Of a stretch of DNA of 64,000 nt, positions 10,533-20,692 are shown in pieces (positions within the stretch are counted from its first letter, which is position 1; every line of letters begins with the position of its first letter). The DNA lies in NCBI GenBank assembly GCA_028819215.1, contig JAPPMG010000031.1:1-64000 (forward strand). The letters are read 5' to 3'. The stretch comes from Bryobacterales bacterium. GTDB lineage: Bacteria; Acidobacteriota; Terriglobia; Bryobacterales; UBA6623. A program made the translations under genes and the position numbers. The notes beneath the pieces were generated by a model. The model had not been told where the DNA came from. It ran no database searches and saw only the letters and a list, made by a program, of their open reading frames with translations.

Positions 10533-10665
10533 TCTCGCTGGCAGCTTGACGCCACGCCGTGGTGCTTTGGCGAGTTGCAACTGCCTGCCATTTCCGGGCT
10601 CTGTCTGTCATATCCCGAGCGTGCCAGTTCGAAGGACTATCGATGCGCGCTTCTGCCCCGGGAGA

Positions 10666-11400
10666 TTAGTCTAGGCGCGCCGCCAACAGCAGGAAGATTC
10701 CGTCCGCGATGCCCCGCACCCCAGCCTTGCCGACGACCAGTGTCTTGCCGTGCGCCGCGGTGAGCTGGGTCTCGATTTGCGCCATCTCGACACCTAGAGC
10801 TGGATCAGTCCGCCTGAGTTCGAGCTTGATCAGGTTCAGCTTGATCGCCTCTGGCGTCGGGCGCTCGTCGGCCAGGACGAGCATGACGCTATAGTCCACC
10901 CGGTCTTGGCTCTGGATGTGGCCCCGGACGGTGGCGATGCGGCCGTCGGGGGTGGTGCGCACAGTCAGGGATTCCAGCAGCTGGTATGACGAGAACGGAA
11001 ATGTGTCCCGGATCTCATCGATGGTCTCTTGCACCGGTTTCGGTGCTGCGAACGAGTCCGCCTCGCTGCGGAACGCGCCGACGAGGTGGAGGTCAAGGAC
11101 CACGTCTGGCGGCGCTGGATCTGGTGGTGGATCTGGCTGCGGCGTGTCTACTTCGGCGAGCGTTTCGATGACCATGGAAACTTGTGCAGGGCGTCCCTGG
11201 ACCAGCACCACGCCTAGCGCTGGGTCTGCCCTGACCAGTGGTCCCGAAAGCCGCACAAGCTCTGCCAGCACGTCGGCCTGCGCGTGTTTCGGACGGTAAA
11301 TGCGTGTGAGGTGCTCTTCCTCTTCACCGATCAGCGTTGGGGGCAAGCCAGCCAGTAAGAGCAGGGATAGGCAGAGTGCGGGAATAGTATGGCGCGTCAT
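10666..11400 (-). CDS. Exported protein with secretin N-domain-like region
   Basis: Signal peptide then RIYRPKHAQADVLAELVRLSGPLVRADPALGVVLVQGRPAQVSMVIETLAEVDTPQP, a secretin short-domain-like pattern. Confidence 0.6.
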   Translation of the reverse strand: MTRHTIPALCLSLLLLAGLPPTLIGEEEEHLTRIYRPKHAQADVLAELVRLSGPLVRADPALGVVLVQGRPAQVSMVIETLAEVDTPQPDPPPDPAPPDVVLDLHLVGAFRSEADSFAAPKPVQETIDEIRDTFPFSSYQLLESLTVRTTPDGRIATVRGHIQSQDRVDYSVMLVLADERPTPEAIKLNLIKLELRRTDPALGVEMAQIETQLTAAHGKTLVVGKAGVRGIADGIFLLLAARLD

Positions 11401-11410
11401 GTGACCTCCT

Positions 11411-11995
11411 TCAGTCCATCAGCCAGTGAATCTCAATCGCCGGGTCGTTGGATGGGATGCGGAGCCTTACACCACCACCTTCCTCGTCGGCATCCGCAAT
11501 CAAGCTCAGCTTGCCAGCGCCGAGCGGGTCGGAGGCGCTTTCCGGCCATGCCGCTGCGGGCTGGGCGGGCGATGATCCGAACCGCACGGCCCCGGAGAGC
11601 GTGAACCCCTGCGCGGGAGGCCTGGCGGGGGCCAGTGCTGCTCGGGGCAGCTCCAAGGCTTGCCAGTCCGGTTGCAGGCCCAAGATGGCAATCGAGACGC
11701 AGGCCGTCGCGACTCCTGCGACGGCCCAGCGCAGCCAGTGCCACAGCGGCACTTGATCAGAGTTGCCTTGCTCGACTGCGATTCGAGACAGCACCTGTGT
11801 TGGTAGTGCGGAGCGCAAGTGGGGCGGCATTGGAGCGCGGCTGTCCATCACTGCCGACCGGACCAATCGGAACTCATCCACGGCTTGCGCGCAGGCCGGG
11901 CAAGAATCCAAGTGTTGTGCGATCCGGCGGGCTTGGCGCTCCCGGAGCTCCCCGCCGGCGAAGAGCGAGAGTTCGAGTTCCTTGGGGCAGTTCAC
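11411..11995 (-). CDS. Anti-sigma factor, zinc-finger type, single TM
   Basis: RIAQHLDSCPACAQAVDEF (HxxxCxxC) and central hydrophobic segment; 4-nt overlap with the upstream ECF sigma gene. Confidence 0.8.
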   Translation of the reverse strand: MNCPKELELSLFAGGELRERQARRIAQHLDSCPACAQAVDEFRLVRSAVMDSRAPMPPHLRSALPTQVLSRIAVEQGNSDQVPLWHWLRWAVAGVATACVSIAILGLQPDWQALELPRAALAPARPPAQGFTLSGAVRFGSSPAQPAAAWPESASDPLGAGKLSLIADADEEGGGVRLRIPSNDPAIEIHWLMD

Positions 11996-12615
11996 GTCTG
12001 GCTCCTTCGGCCTCCAAGGATGTATCGGCGCAGCTTTGCTCGGGCCGCACTCACTTGTGACCGCACGGTAGCTTGGGTCGTTCCAAGGGCGGCCGCGACT
12101 TCTGCAGTTGAAAGGCCCTCAAGGTCGCGCAGTGTGATGGCCACCCGCTCCTTGTACGGCAGCCGAGCAATCGCGCGGCGGGTCAAGTCTCGTTGTTCTT
12201 GCAGAGCGGCCGCCTCGAATGGTCCCGGATCGCCCGTGGCCAAGGCTTCGGTCTCGGTCTGGCAGGTCCTCGTGCCGGGCCTGCGCCGGACCATGTCGCG
12301 GCAGACATTGACCGTGAGCTTGTAGAGCCACGCCGCCAAGTCCCTCTTCGGGTCGAAGCTTGCAAAGTGGCGGTACGCCCTGAGGAAGGCCTCTTGCGCT
12401 GCATCCTGTGCGTCGGCATCGTTTCCGAGGATGGCGCGGGCCGTGCGGAACACTCTTTGCTGGTGGAGCTCGACTAGGCGGCCGAATGCCGCCGTGTCCC
12501 CGGACTGTGCTGCCGCGATCAGGTGGTGAGCCGATTCGGGGCCTCGGCCGGGAGCCGTGTCGCCTCTCATCCAAGCGACCGGATTGCCGACGGGAACTGC
12601 TCCAGCCACGGCCAT
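11992..12615 (-). CDS. RNA polymerase sigma factor, sigma-70 family ECF
   Basis: LIAAAQSGDTAAFGRLVELHQQRVFRTARAILGNDADAQDAAQEAFLRAYRHFASFD and region 4 ARLPYKERVAITLRDLEGLSTAEVAAALGTTQATVRSQVSAARAKLRR; start at 12615 or 12570. Confidence 0.92.
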   Translation of the reverse strand: MAVAGAVPVGNPVAWMRGDTAPGRGPESAHHLIAAAQSGDTAAFGRLVELHQQRVFRTARAILGNDADAQDAAQEAFLRAYRHFASFDPKRDLAAWLYKLTVNVCRDMVRRRPGTRTCQTETEALATGDPGPFEAAALQEQRDLTRRAIARLPYKERVAITLRDLEGLSTAEVAAALGTTQATVRSQVSAARAKLRRYILGGRRSQT

Positions 12616-12976
12616 CACACTATAGATACTCTGCCTTGGCGCGAATCGTGCAATTGAATTTCGCCGGCCTGGTCGCCGGGCCGACCCGAAGCGGCTCGCG
12701 GGGTTCGGATCCAACCGCCTGATCGAGACCTTCAGTTTGGCGCTGCGCGACCGTCCAGCCCGCCAAGGCCTGCCGGGAGAAGGCTTGAGTCTGAGCCAGG
12801 CCGCCGCGCGCCACCGCGTCTTGGCATTGCCTCCTGACAGCCTGCGATTTGCGCTTGCGAAAGGCCGTGTGCATATACTGGTAACGGTAGGGTGGATAGG
12901 TCTAGGAAGGATCTTTGCTCCCAACTGTATCGCGGTTCCGGCCGGGTTCCGGACCAAGAGGAGAGGACGAAACTAC

Positions 12977-15900
12977 ATGCGACGAAGCTCGTATTCTTTG
13001 ATCCCAGCCCTGTTACTCGCAGTGCTGCTGGCCGCAGTGCCAGCTATGGCGCAGCGGGACATGGGTACGCTGCTTGGCAGCGTGACAGACCCTTCGGGAG
13101 CTGCCATTCCCGGGGCCACAATCACAATTACCGAAGAGGCAACCGGCGTAACGGACACCGTCGAGTCGGATGTCATCGGCAACTACATCAGGCCCCTCAT
13201 CAAGCCGGGTGTCTACACGATTGCCTGCGAATCGCCGGGCTTCAAGCGGTCGGTTCAGAGCGGAGTGATCCTGCAGTCGGCAGGCCGCGTCCAAGCCAAC
13301 TTCGTGCTTGAGATCGGCGAGGTCACGGAGACCATCGAGGTTTCCGCCGCGCCTCCGGCCCTGCAGACCGAGACGACCCAGATGGGCGGCACGCTAGAGA
13401 ACCGCCAGACCAGCGAGCTGCCCTTGGGTGGCCAGCGCCGGTTTGCGTTCTTGGCTCGCACCGTGCCTGCGGTCGTGCCGGCCGAGCCTGGCGCTCGTGA
13501 CGCCGCCGGCGGCGGCTTTTCGGCCAACGGCGTGCGCTCCAACGGGCAGAACAACTTCCTGCTCAACGGCGTTGACAACAACGTCAACGTCATCGACTTC
13601 ATCAACCAGACCGCTTACGTAGTCGGTCCGTCGGTCGAGGCCATCGGCGAGATGCAGATCTTGACGAACGGCTACAACGCCGAGTACGGTCGCGCTGCCG
13701 GCGGCGTCGTCAACGTGACGATCAAGTCCGGGACCAACGAAGTACACGGCACCCTTTTCGAGTTCTTGCAGAACGAGAAGCTCAATGCCAATCCTTGGGA
13801 GCTGAACAGGAACGCCAAGCCGCGGCAGGCCTATAAGCAGAACCAGTACGGCGCAGCGGTTGGTGGCCCGATTGCCAGGAATCGCACGTTCTGGTTCGCT
13901 GACTATCAGGGCACGCTGATCCGCGACGGCAGCCTCTCTAGCACGCTTACCGTTCCGGCCCCTGGTATGGCTCAAGGCGATTTCACCTCTGTCTACCGCG
14001 CGGGCGATGTGCTCGGTCAGGACGCCCTAGGGCGCGACATCACGCGCGGCCAGATATTCGACCGCACCACGCAAAGGGAAGTGGACGGTACCGTCATTCG
14101 CGATCCGTTCCCCAACAACATGCTCCCCCAGACGATGTTCGACTCGATCGCCTCGAGCCTGATCGGCCAGTATCCCGCTGAGAACCAGAACCTCACGGCC
14201 GCGGGCGAGCGTCCGGGCGGGAACTTCTTCACGACCCGCACGGCAACCCGCGACGTCCATCAGTTCGACGTGCGCATCGACCACCGGATTTCCGACAACG
14301 ACAGCCTGTTCGGCAGCTTGAGCTGGATCGACGAGCAGAAGTTCCAGTCGCCTCCGCTTCCCGGACATCTGGACGCGGGCGGCTTCTTGGGAGAAACGGA
14401 AGAGAACCTCAGCCGTGCGGCGATGATGAGCTACACGAAGATCTGGTCGCCCACCTTCATCACCGAGTCCCGCGTCGCTTATTCGCGCCTCATCACGACC
14501 CGCGTGCAGAGCAACGCGAACGCCGACTCGTTCGCGGAACTGGGCTTTGGCGGCCTTAACCCGTTCACCACCAACAATGGCGGCTTGATGCGCCTGGCAC
14601 CGCAGGGTTATAGCATCGTCGGCGGGTCCGAGTGGCTTCCGACGCAGGAGTACAACAACGTTTGGGACTTCATCCAGAACGTCTCTTGGAACAAGGGCTC
14701 GCACGCGATCAAGTTCGGCGCGGAATACCGCCCGATCGGCTTCCCGTTCTTTCAGGTGCCGTCTCCTCGCGGCCGCATGAACTTCAACCGGGCTGACTCG
14801 GACCAAGTTGGATTCAACGACACCGGCGACGCCATGGCGTCTTGGCTGCTCGGCGACGTGGACTGGGCTCGCATCACGACCGCGAACTTCATCTCGTCAT
14901 TCAAGGATGCCTACTCGTTCTTCGTCCAGGACGACTGGAAGGTCTCCTCCAAGCTCACCATCAACATTGGCGTGCGCTACGAGTTGACAACGCCGATCGG
15001 CGAGAAGTTCGGCCGCCAGGCCCACCTGGACGTGTTTGGCGCCGATCACAGCGAGCCGACACTTGTAATCCCGAAGGGCAAGGATCAGGATGCCCCGCTC
15101 CCGCCGAACTTTGCCACCGACTACCCGGCGATCGCGGTATCGCGCGGCCAGGCGTCCCTATATCTCACCGAGTGGGATCGATCGAATATCGCTCCCCGGA
15201 TCGGCTTCGCCTACGAGGTCACGCCCGGCACGGTGATTCGCGCCGGCTACGGGATCTTCTACGGCGCCGAAGAGAACGAGGGTGGAAACCCCAATCGCGG
15301 CGAGAACGTCCCCTTCAACCAGGAGACACGGTTCCCCAAGGACCGGCCGTCGGACCGCAATCCGTTCGTCAACAAGTTCTCGGACGGCTTTCCAATCGAT
15401 GCGTTCACGGGTTCCGCACGGATTTCTTTCCGCTCGGTCTACACGCAGCGCCGCTGGCCGTTGGTGAACAAGTGGAACTTCAACCTGCAGCGCGACTTGG
15501 GCTGGAACTCGGTGCTCGAGCTGGCCTACATCGGCTCCAAGGGCAACCGCCTGACAGACAACTACAACGGCAACCCGTTGGTGAACGACCCGCGCCCGAA
15601 TATCTCAGGCTTTAGCCGGAGGCCGTTCGCGCACTTGGTGGGCAACACGGGGATATCCTTTACCAACAGCAACGGCCGCTCGACATACAACGCGTTCACG
15701 GCGAAGCTGGACAAGCGCTATTCGGATGGCGTAGGATTCCTTGCCGCGTACACTTGGGGTCACGCGCTAGCGGACACGGGCACGACCCTCTCGGGTGGTC
15801 CTGGAAACCGCACCCCGCACCAGTACTTGGAGTACGCGCACGCCAGCTTCGATATCCGACACCGATTCGTGCTGAGCGGAAACTGGAACCTGCCGACCCC

Positions 15901-16387
15901 GAGCAACTTGAGCGGTGCCGCAAACATGATCGTCGGGGGCTGGCAGCTGAACGGAATCCTGACACTGCAAACTGGCAACTACTTCAACGTGGGCACCAAC
16001 CGCGCGATCTGTTCCTGCTCCGGAACGACGCGTCCAGATCCGGTTTCGGGCAGGGACCCGAACGGGGCTCCTTCCGGCGGTCGCTCTCCCGAAGAATGGT
16101 TTGACACGTCGGCGTTCCAGGATCCGGCGGTCGGCACCTACGGGGCTCTCGGCAACTACAGCAACATCGGCCCGCCCACCAACACGGTGGACCTGTCGCT
16201 GTTCAAGGACTTCCCGATCACGGAGAGTTCCAAGGTGCAGTTCCGCATCGAGTCGTTCAACCTGATGAACACGCCTCAGTTCAGCCGTCCGAACGCGACG
16301 CACGGGTCGGGCAACTTCGGCCGGATCTTTGGCACGCGCGCTGGCCTGAACAGGAACTTCCAGTTCGCGCTGCGGTTCATGTTCTAA
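12977..16387 (+). CDS. TonB-dependent receptor with N-terminal carboxypeptidase-regulatory-like domain (Oar-like)
   Basis: Signal peptide at ATG 12977; GTLLGSVTDPSGAAIPGATITITEEATG; plug-type region NGVRSNGQNNFLLNGVDNN; C-terminal RNFQFALRFMF. Confidence 0.93.
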   Translation: MRRSSYSLIPALLLAVLLAAVPAMAQRDMGTLLGSVTDPSGAAIPGATITITEEATGVTDTVESDVIGNYIRPLIKPGVYTIACESPGFKRSVQSGVILQSAGRVQANFVLEIGEVTETIEVSAAPPALQTETTQMGGTLENRQTSELPLGGQRRFAFLARTVPAVVPAEPGARDAAGGGFSANGVRSNGQNNFLLNGVDNNVNVIDFINQTAYVVGPSVEAIGEMQILTNGYNAEYGRAAGGVVNVTIKSGTNEVHGTLFEFLQNEKLNANPWELNRNAKPRQAYKQNQYGAAVGGPIARNRTFWFADYQGTLIRDGSLSSTLTVPAPGMAQGDFTSVYRAGDVLGQDALGRDITRGQIFDRTTQREVDGTVIRDPFPNNMLPQTMFDSIASSLIGQYPAENQNLTAAGERPGGNFFTTRTATRDVHQFDVRIDHRISDNDSLFGSLSWIDEQKFQSPPLPGHLDAGGFLGETEENLSRAAMMSYTKIWSPTFITESRVAYSRLITTRVQSNANADSFAELGFGGLNPFTTNNGGLMRLAPQGYSIVGGSEWLPTQEYNNVWDFIQNVSWNKGSHAIKFGAEYRPIGFPFFQVPSPRGRMNFNRADSDQVGFNDTGDAMASWLLGDVDWARITTANFISSFKDAYSFFVQDDWKVSSKLTINIGVRYELTTPIGEKFGRQAHLDVFGADHSEPTLVIPKGKDQDAPLPPNFATDYPAIAVSRGQASLYLTEWDRSNIAPRIGFAYEVTPGTVIRAGYGIFYGAEENEGGNPNRGENVPFNQETRFPKDRPSDRNPFVNKFSDGFPIDAFTGSARISFRSVYTQRRWPLVNKWNFNLQRDLGWNSVLELAYIGSKGNRLTDNYNGNPLVNDPRPNISGFSRRPFAHLVGNTGISFTNSNGRSTYNAFTAKLDKRYSDGVGFLAAYTWGHALADTGTTLSGGPGNRTPHQYLEYAHASFDIRHRFVLSGNWNLPTPSNLSGAANMIVGGWQLNGILTLQTGNYFNVGTNRAICSCSGTTRPDPVSGRDPNGAPSGGRSPEEWFDTSAFQDPAVGTYGALGNYSNIGPPTNTVDLSLFKDFPITESSKVQFRIESFNLMNTPQFSRPNATHGSGNFGRIFGTRAGLNRNFQFALRFMF

Positions 16388-16407
16388 GCGGCACGTCCGC
16401 TTGGCTC

Positions 16408-16446
16408 ACGGCCTCCGCCCTCTGGGGCGGGGGCCGTTTCGTTTCT
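16408..16446 (+). terminator. Rho-independent-like terminator after the TonB receptor gene
   Basis: ACGGCCTCCGCCC-TCT-GGGGCGGGGGCCGT strong hairpin followed by TTCGTTTCTT, about 20 nt after the stop. Confidence 0.7.
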
Positions 16447-16708
16447 TGCCGGACAGGTTGGTCACAAATGCCAAGGTCAAGGAGCGCAAGACGCGCCCAG
16501 GCAATGACGGCGACGTTGGGGTACCAACCTGTGCAGAGGTATCTTGAGTCACCTCCCAAGCCCGTCAAGTCCCTCATGGGCCGAGGCGAGAACCGCTGCT
16601 TGGCTTCAGCTTCGGCATGGTTTGGCCCTGCCTGCCGAGGCGCTCCACTTATGTCCAGTGCTGGTGTGCGGCAATGGAGTAGTGGAGGCCAAGTATCACT
16701 CTGTGCCA

Positions 16709-17263
16709 ATGCGCTCGACCGCCGATCAGCTGATCGATGCCGTCGACTCCCGGGACCGCGTCATCCGCTCGATCAAGCGAGGGGACGCCTTACGGCTGGG
16801 AGCTAACTTCCGAGTCGCGCACCTGTTCTTGTTCAACGACGACTCTGAGTTGCTGATTCAGCGCTTGGCCGCATCGAGACCGCGCCATCCGGGTTGTTGG
16901 GGCTCGTCGGTGGCCACGTATCTGAGGTCGGGCGAGACCTACGCGGAGGCCATTGTCCGCCGTGCGCTTGAGGAACTTGAAGTGCGACTGCAAGATCCCA
17001 AGTTCGTGGGCAAGACGGCTATGTCAGACGAAGGTTCTACGAAGTTCATCGGTCTCTATTCGGCCATTTGGAACGGTCCGCTCACGATTGAAACGGATCA
17101 CATCTCCCAGGCCTGTTTCACGCCGATAGAAGAGGTGGCTCGGTTGCGGGAGGAACAGGCTTGGATGCTAACACCTACGTTCCTGCACTTGTGGGATGCC
17201 TTCCCTCGCGGTGAAGACGAGATCCGCACCTCCGCGCGCGTCGAGCCTGAAGTCCAGAGCTAG
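16709..17263 (+). CDS. NUDIX-fold hydrolase family protein
   Basis: FRVAHLFLFNDDSELLIQRLAASRPRHPGCWGSSVATYLRSGETYAEAIVRRALEELEV resembles IPP-isomerase-like NUDIX proteins; start uncertain. Confidence 0.75.
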   Translation: MRSTADQLIDAVDSRDRVIRSIKRGDALRLGANFRVAHLFLFNDDSELLIQRLAASRPRHPGCWGSSVATYLRSGETYAEAIVRRALEELEVRLQDPKFVGKTAMSDEGSTKFIGLYSAIWNGPLTIETDHISQACFTPIEEVARLREEQAWMLTPTFLHLWDAFPRGEDEIRTSARVEPEVQS

Positions 17264-17416
17264 TGCGCGCAGTCTTCAAGGCCGGCCAACCGCAGTGCGC
17301 GAGGTGCGGCTTGGCATTCGAGACTGGCTTACCTGCCGCGGCTTGGGTCCCACGGCCAGCGGGGCAACGCCAAGGTCGGCTGGGCTAAGGTAGGAGTCTG
17401 GATAGCGCGACAACTC

Positions 17417-19204
17417 GTGCTCCTCGATCCAACTGTGCATGTGTGCCGACGCCTGGCAGCTTGGTCTGGATCAGACCTCACTTGCCTTGAACGTTGCTCT
17501 CTCGCCTTGGTTTTGGTGGTTGGGCTGTCACCTCAGCTTTCCGCCGCCGCCAACTATGAGGACATAGCTTCTCAGGCGGGCCTGCGCGTTCCCGTTACCT
17601 TCGGAAGCGCCACGGCCAGCAACTATATCTTGGAGACCACGGGCACTGGCGCCGCCATATTTGACTTTGACCGAGACGGCGACAGCGACATCTTCGTCGT
17701 GAACGGCACTACGTTTCCGTTGGCTCAAGCCGGCAAGAGCCCGCCGTCGATGCTCTATGTCAACGACGGCCGAGGCCGCTTCACTGAGTCTGCGCTCGAA
17801 TTCGGGCTTACAGCTACTGGCTGGGGGCAGGGCGCTTGCGTGGGCGACTTTGACAACGACGGCTGGGATGATTTGGCCGTTACCTACTTCGGCTCGAACG
17901 TTCTCTACCGCAATCAGAAAGGCAGGTTCGTGGATTCAAGCGGGGGGCTTGGTCAGGCGGCTGCTTCACGTAGGTGGGGCGCTGGCTGTGCCTTCCTGGA
18001 CTACGACCAAGATGGCTTGTTGGATCTGTTCGTGAGCAACTATGTCGACTTCGATCCGGAGAATACACCCAAGCCCGGCGCTTCAGGAGCTTGCGAGTGG
18101 AAGGGGATCCCGGTCATGTGCGGTCCGCGAGGGCTTCCCCGCGCGACGAACCTGCTTTATCGGAATCTGGGAGACGGTCAATTCGAAGACGTTTCTGAGG
18201 CCGCCGGAATCCTAGAGGCGGGTGGGCGGTACGGGCTCGGTGTGATCGCCGCAGATTTCGACCTCGACGATGACATCGACATCTATGTCGCATGCGACAT
18301 GACGCCTAACCTGCTGTATCGCAACAACGCCGACGGTACCTTCACCGACATCGCCTCCGAAGCTGGCGTGGCCTATAGCGCCGACGGCCAGCTCCAGGCC
18401 GGAATGGGAGTGGCCGTGGCCGACTATGATGGCAACGGCTTCCTTGACATTGCGAAGACGAACTTTTCGGGCGATTTGCCGTCACTCTACAACAACGAAG
18501 ACGGAGTCTTCTTCGAGGATCTTGCGTTTGAAGCCGGGCTCGGGGCGCACCAGCTCCTTGGCTGGGGGGCGCTCTTCATTGACGCCGACGAAGACGGCCT
18601 GCCCGACTTGATGCTCGCCAACGGCCATGTATACCCGGAGGTGGACGCCGCTGACATTGGCGAGACCTACCGGCAGCCGACACTCCTTTTCAGGAACTTA
18701 GGAGCAGGGACGTTCCAGGATGTCTCGAACAGAGCTGGTCCCGCCCTGCAAGTGCCTCGGCCGGCCCGCGGCCTGGCATCCGGGGACTTGGACGGTGATG
18801 GCCACCCGGAAGTAGTCATCGTCAACGTGAATCAACCGCCAGCGCTGTTGAAGAATGTTCCTGAGGGCACTAATGCGATCGTGCTCAAGTTGGTTGGCGT
18901 TGAGTCGAATCGCAGCGCGATCGGTGCCCGAGTGGAGGTTTCAGTGGGTGGACGCCGACTGACTCAGGCCGTCGTGGGCGGTGGCAGCTACTATTCGCAG
19001 AGCGAGCTGGCCCTGCACTTCGGACTCGGCCAGGCAAGCCAGGTCGAGGCGGTTCGCGTGACGTGGCCTCGCGGCCTGAGACAAGAGTGGACTCGCTTGG
19101 ATGCCAACATGCGATATGTCCTCACCGAGGGGTCTGCGGAGCCCCAGGCTGCGGCGCTGATCCGCCCCCAAGAGGCGGGCTCGAGGCCGGACCCGACACG
19201 GTAG
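17417..19204 (+). CDS. CRTAC1 family protein (FG-GAP/VCBS repeats, ASPIC/UnbV)
   Basis: DFDRDGDSD, DFDNDGWDD, DYDQDGLLD repeats; C-terminus ESNRSAIGARVEVSVGGRRLTQAVVGGGSYYSQSELALHFGLG. Confidence 0.92.
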   Translation: MLLDPTVHVCRRLAAWSGSDLTCLERCSLALVLVVGLSPQLSAAANYEDIASQAGLRVPVTFGSATASNYILETTGTGAAIFDFDRDGDSDIFVVNGTTFPLAQAGKSPPSMLYVNDGRGRFTESALEFGLTATGWGQGACVGDFDNDGWDDLAVTYFGSNVLYRNQKGRFVDSSGGLGQAAASRRWGAGCAFLDYDQDGLLDLFVSNYVDFDPENTPKPGASGACEWKGIPVMCGPRGLPRATNLLYRNLGDGQFEDVSEAAGILEAGGRYGLGVIAADFDLDDDIDIYVACDMTPNLLYRNNADGTFTDIASEAGVAYSADGQLQAGMGVAVADYDGNGFLDIAKTNFSGDLPSLYNNEDGVFFEDLAFEAGLGAHQLLGWGALFIDADEDGLPDLMLANGHVYPEVDAADIGETYRQPTLLFRNLGAGTFQDVSNRAGPALQVPRPARGLASGDLDGDGHPEVVIVNVNQPPALLKNVPEGTNAIVLKLVGVESNRSAIGARVEVSVGGRRLTQAVVGGGSYYSQSELALHFGLGQASQVEAVRVTWPRGLRQEWTRLDANMRYVLTEGSAEPQAAALIRPQEAGSRPDPTR

Positions 19205-19402
19205 GTAGATTCGCGGCTGCCCGGAACGGCATCGGCCGATCCTGCCACGGACGGTTCGGCAGAAAATTCCGCGCGGTGTCCGGCGGAAGAGTGGGATTAA
19301 CCGCCATCCCTCCCGTATCCGCAGAACTTGACTTGCAGGTCGAGGCTTGGCGGGACGCGGCATCGGTTCGATGTCGCGGTTAAGTGCGAGCCCTAGCCAG
19401 GC

Positions 19403-20692
19403 TCACCGCTGGCGCCGGATGCGGGGACGGAGTTGACTCTGCCAGTTCTTGTACTCGGCAAGCAGTGTCTGGACGATCGTCGATTGGTTCGAGGCTAGGT
19501 TGCGCGTCTCGCCGATGTCGGCCACTAGGTCGTAAAGCTCGATTCCGCCCTTGTCGGCCAGTAGCTTCCAGCGCCCCTTGCGGATCGCCCAGCCGGTATC
19601 GGAATCCTTGTCGATCCAATTCCAGTACAGAGCCTCGTGGAGGGGGCGTTCCAGCCGTCCCGCCAAGGCAGGCAACATGTCGCGGCTGTCAAGTTGGAGC
19701 TCCGCGGGAGGCTCAATGCCGGCCGCGGCAAGGACGGTGGAAAACACGTCGATGGAGATCACGGGCTCGTCAGAGACGGTTCCTGCCGGGATCCTTGCTG
19801 GCCATCGCAACAGGAACGGTACGCGAAGGCCACCTTCATACACGCTGTGTTTGAAGTTGCGCAGCGCACCATTGTTCGCCGTGGTGCCTCGAGCGCCACC
19901 GTTGTCGGAAAAGAAGATCACCAAGGTGTCGTCAGACAGATCGAGGCGGTCCAAAGTGTCGAGAATCGCCCCCACGCCCTCGTCCATGATCGCGAGCATG
20001 GCCAGGTAGGTGTTGCGTTGGGGATCTGGGCTTGAATAGCGCCGAACATAGTCCTGCGGTGCCTGAAGCGGGTTGTGCACGGCGTTGTAAGGCACGTAGG
20101 CGAAGAACGGCCTGCCCTGGCTCTCCTCGATGAAGGCTATCGCCTCCTTGGTGATATTTCGCGTCAGGTAGCCCGTGTCGCCTATCGGCGACCGGTTGCG
20201 ATAGATCGAGCGGATGTCGTCCGAGATGGCAAGGTCGAAATAGTCGTGGCCACCATGGCCCAGAAATCCGTAAAAGGTGTCGAATCCCCTCTCTAGCGGA
20301 CGGTACGGCGGCTCATAGCCCAAATGCCACTTGCCGAAGACGCCTGTGGCGTAGCCGTGGTCGCCTAGGATCTCTGCAAGTGTGGTCTCGGAGTTCGGCA
20401 GCCCCGCCCGCGAATCAGCGGCAGTGTAGAAGCCGAACCTTTGCTGGTACCGGCCTGTGAGCAGGCCCGCCCGGGTCGGCGCGCAGACAGGACAGCTCGC
20501 ATACCCGCTGGTCATGCGTGCGCCCTCGCGGGCAATCCTGTCTAGATTCGGTGTCTGGACCTCGTCCGGGTGCGCGTAGCAACTGATGTCTGCGTAGCCT
20601 TGGTCGTCAGAGACGATCAAGACCACGTTCGGAGCCGCGCCGGCCACCGTGGCGGCCATGAGCGGGATCAAGGATCTGAAAAGGGGTTTCAT
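19403..20692 (-). CDS. Sulfatase (arylsulfatase family)
   Basis: PNVVLIVSDDQGYADISCYAHPDEVQTPNLDRIAREG; CAPTR formylglycine-type motif in SCPVCAPTRAGLLTGRYQQRFG. Confidence 0.93.
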   Translation of the reverse strand: MKPLFRSLIPLMAATVAGAAPNVVLIVSDDQGYADISCYAHPDEVQTPNLDRIAREGARMTSGYASCPVCAPTRAGLLTGRYQQRFGFYTAADSRAGLPNSETTLAEILGDHGYATGVFGKWHLGYEPPYRPLERGFDTFYGFLGHGGHDYFDLAISDDIRSIYRNRSPIGDTGYLTRNITKEAIAFIEESQGRPFFAYVPYNAVHNPLQAPQDYVRRYSSPDPQRNTYLAMLAIMDEGVGAILDTLDRLDLSDDTLVIFFSDNGGARGTTANNGALRNFKHSVYEGGLRVPFLLRWPARIPAGTVSDEPVISIDVFSTVLAAAGIEPPAELQLDSRDMLPALAGRLERPLHEALYWNWIDKDSDTGWAIRKGRWKLLADKGGIELYDLVADIGETRNLASNQSTIVQTLLAEYKNWQSQLRPRIRRQR

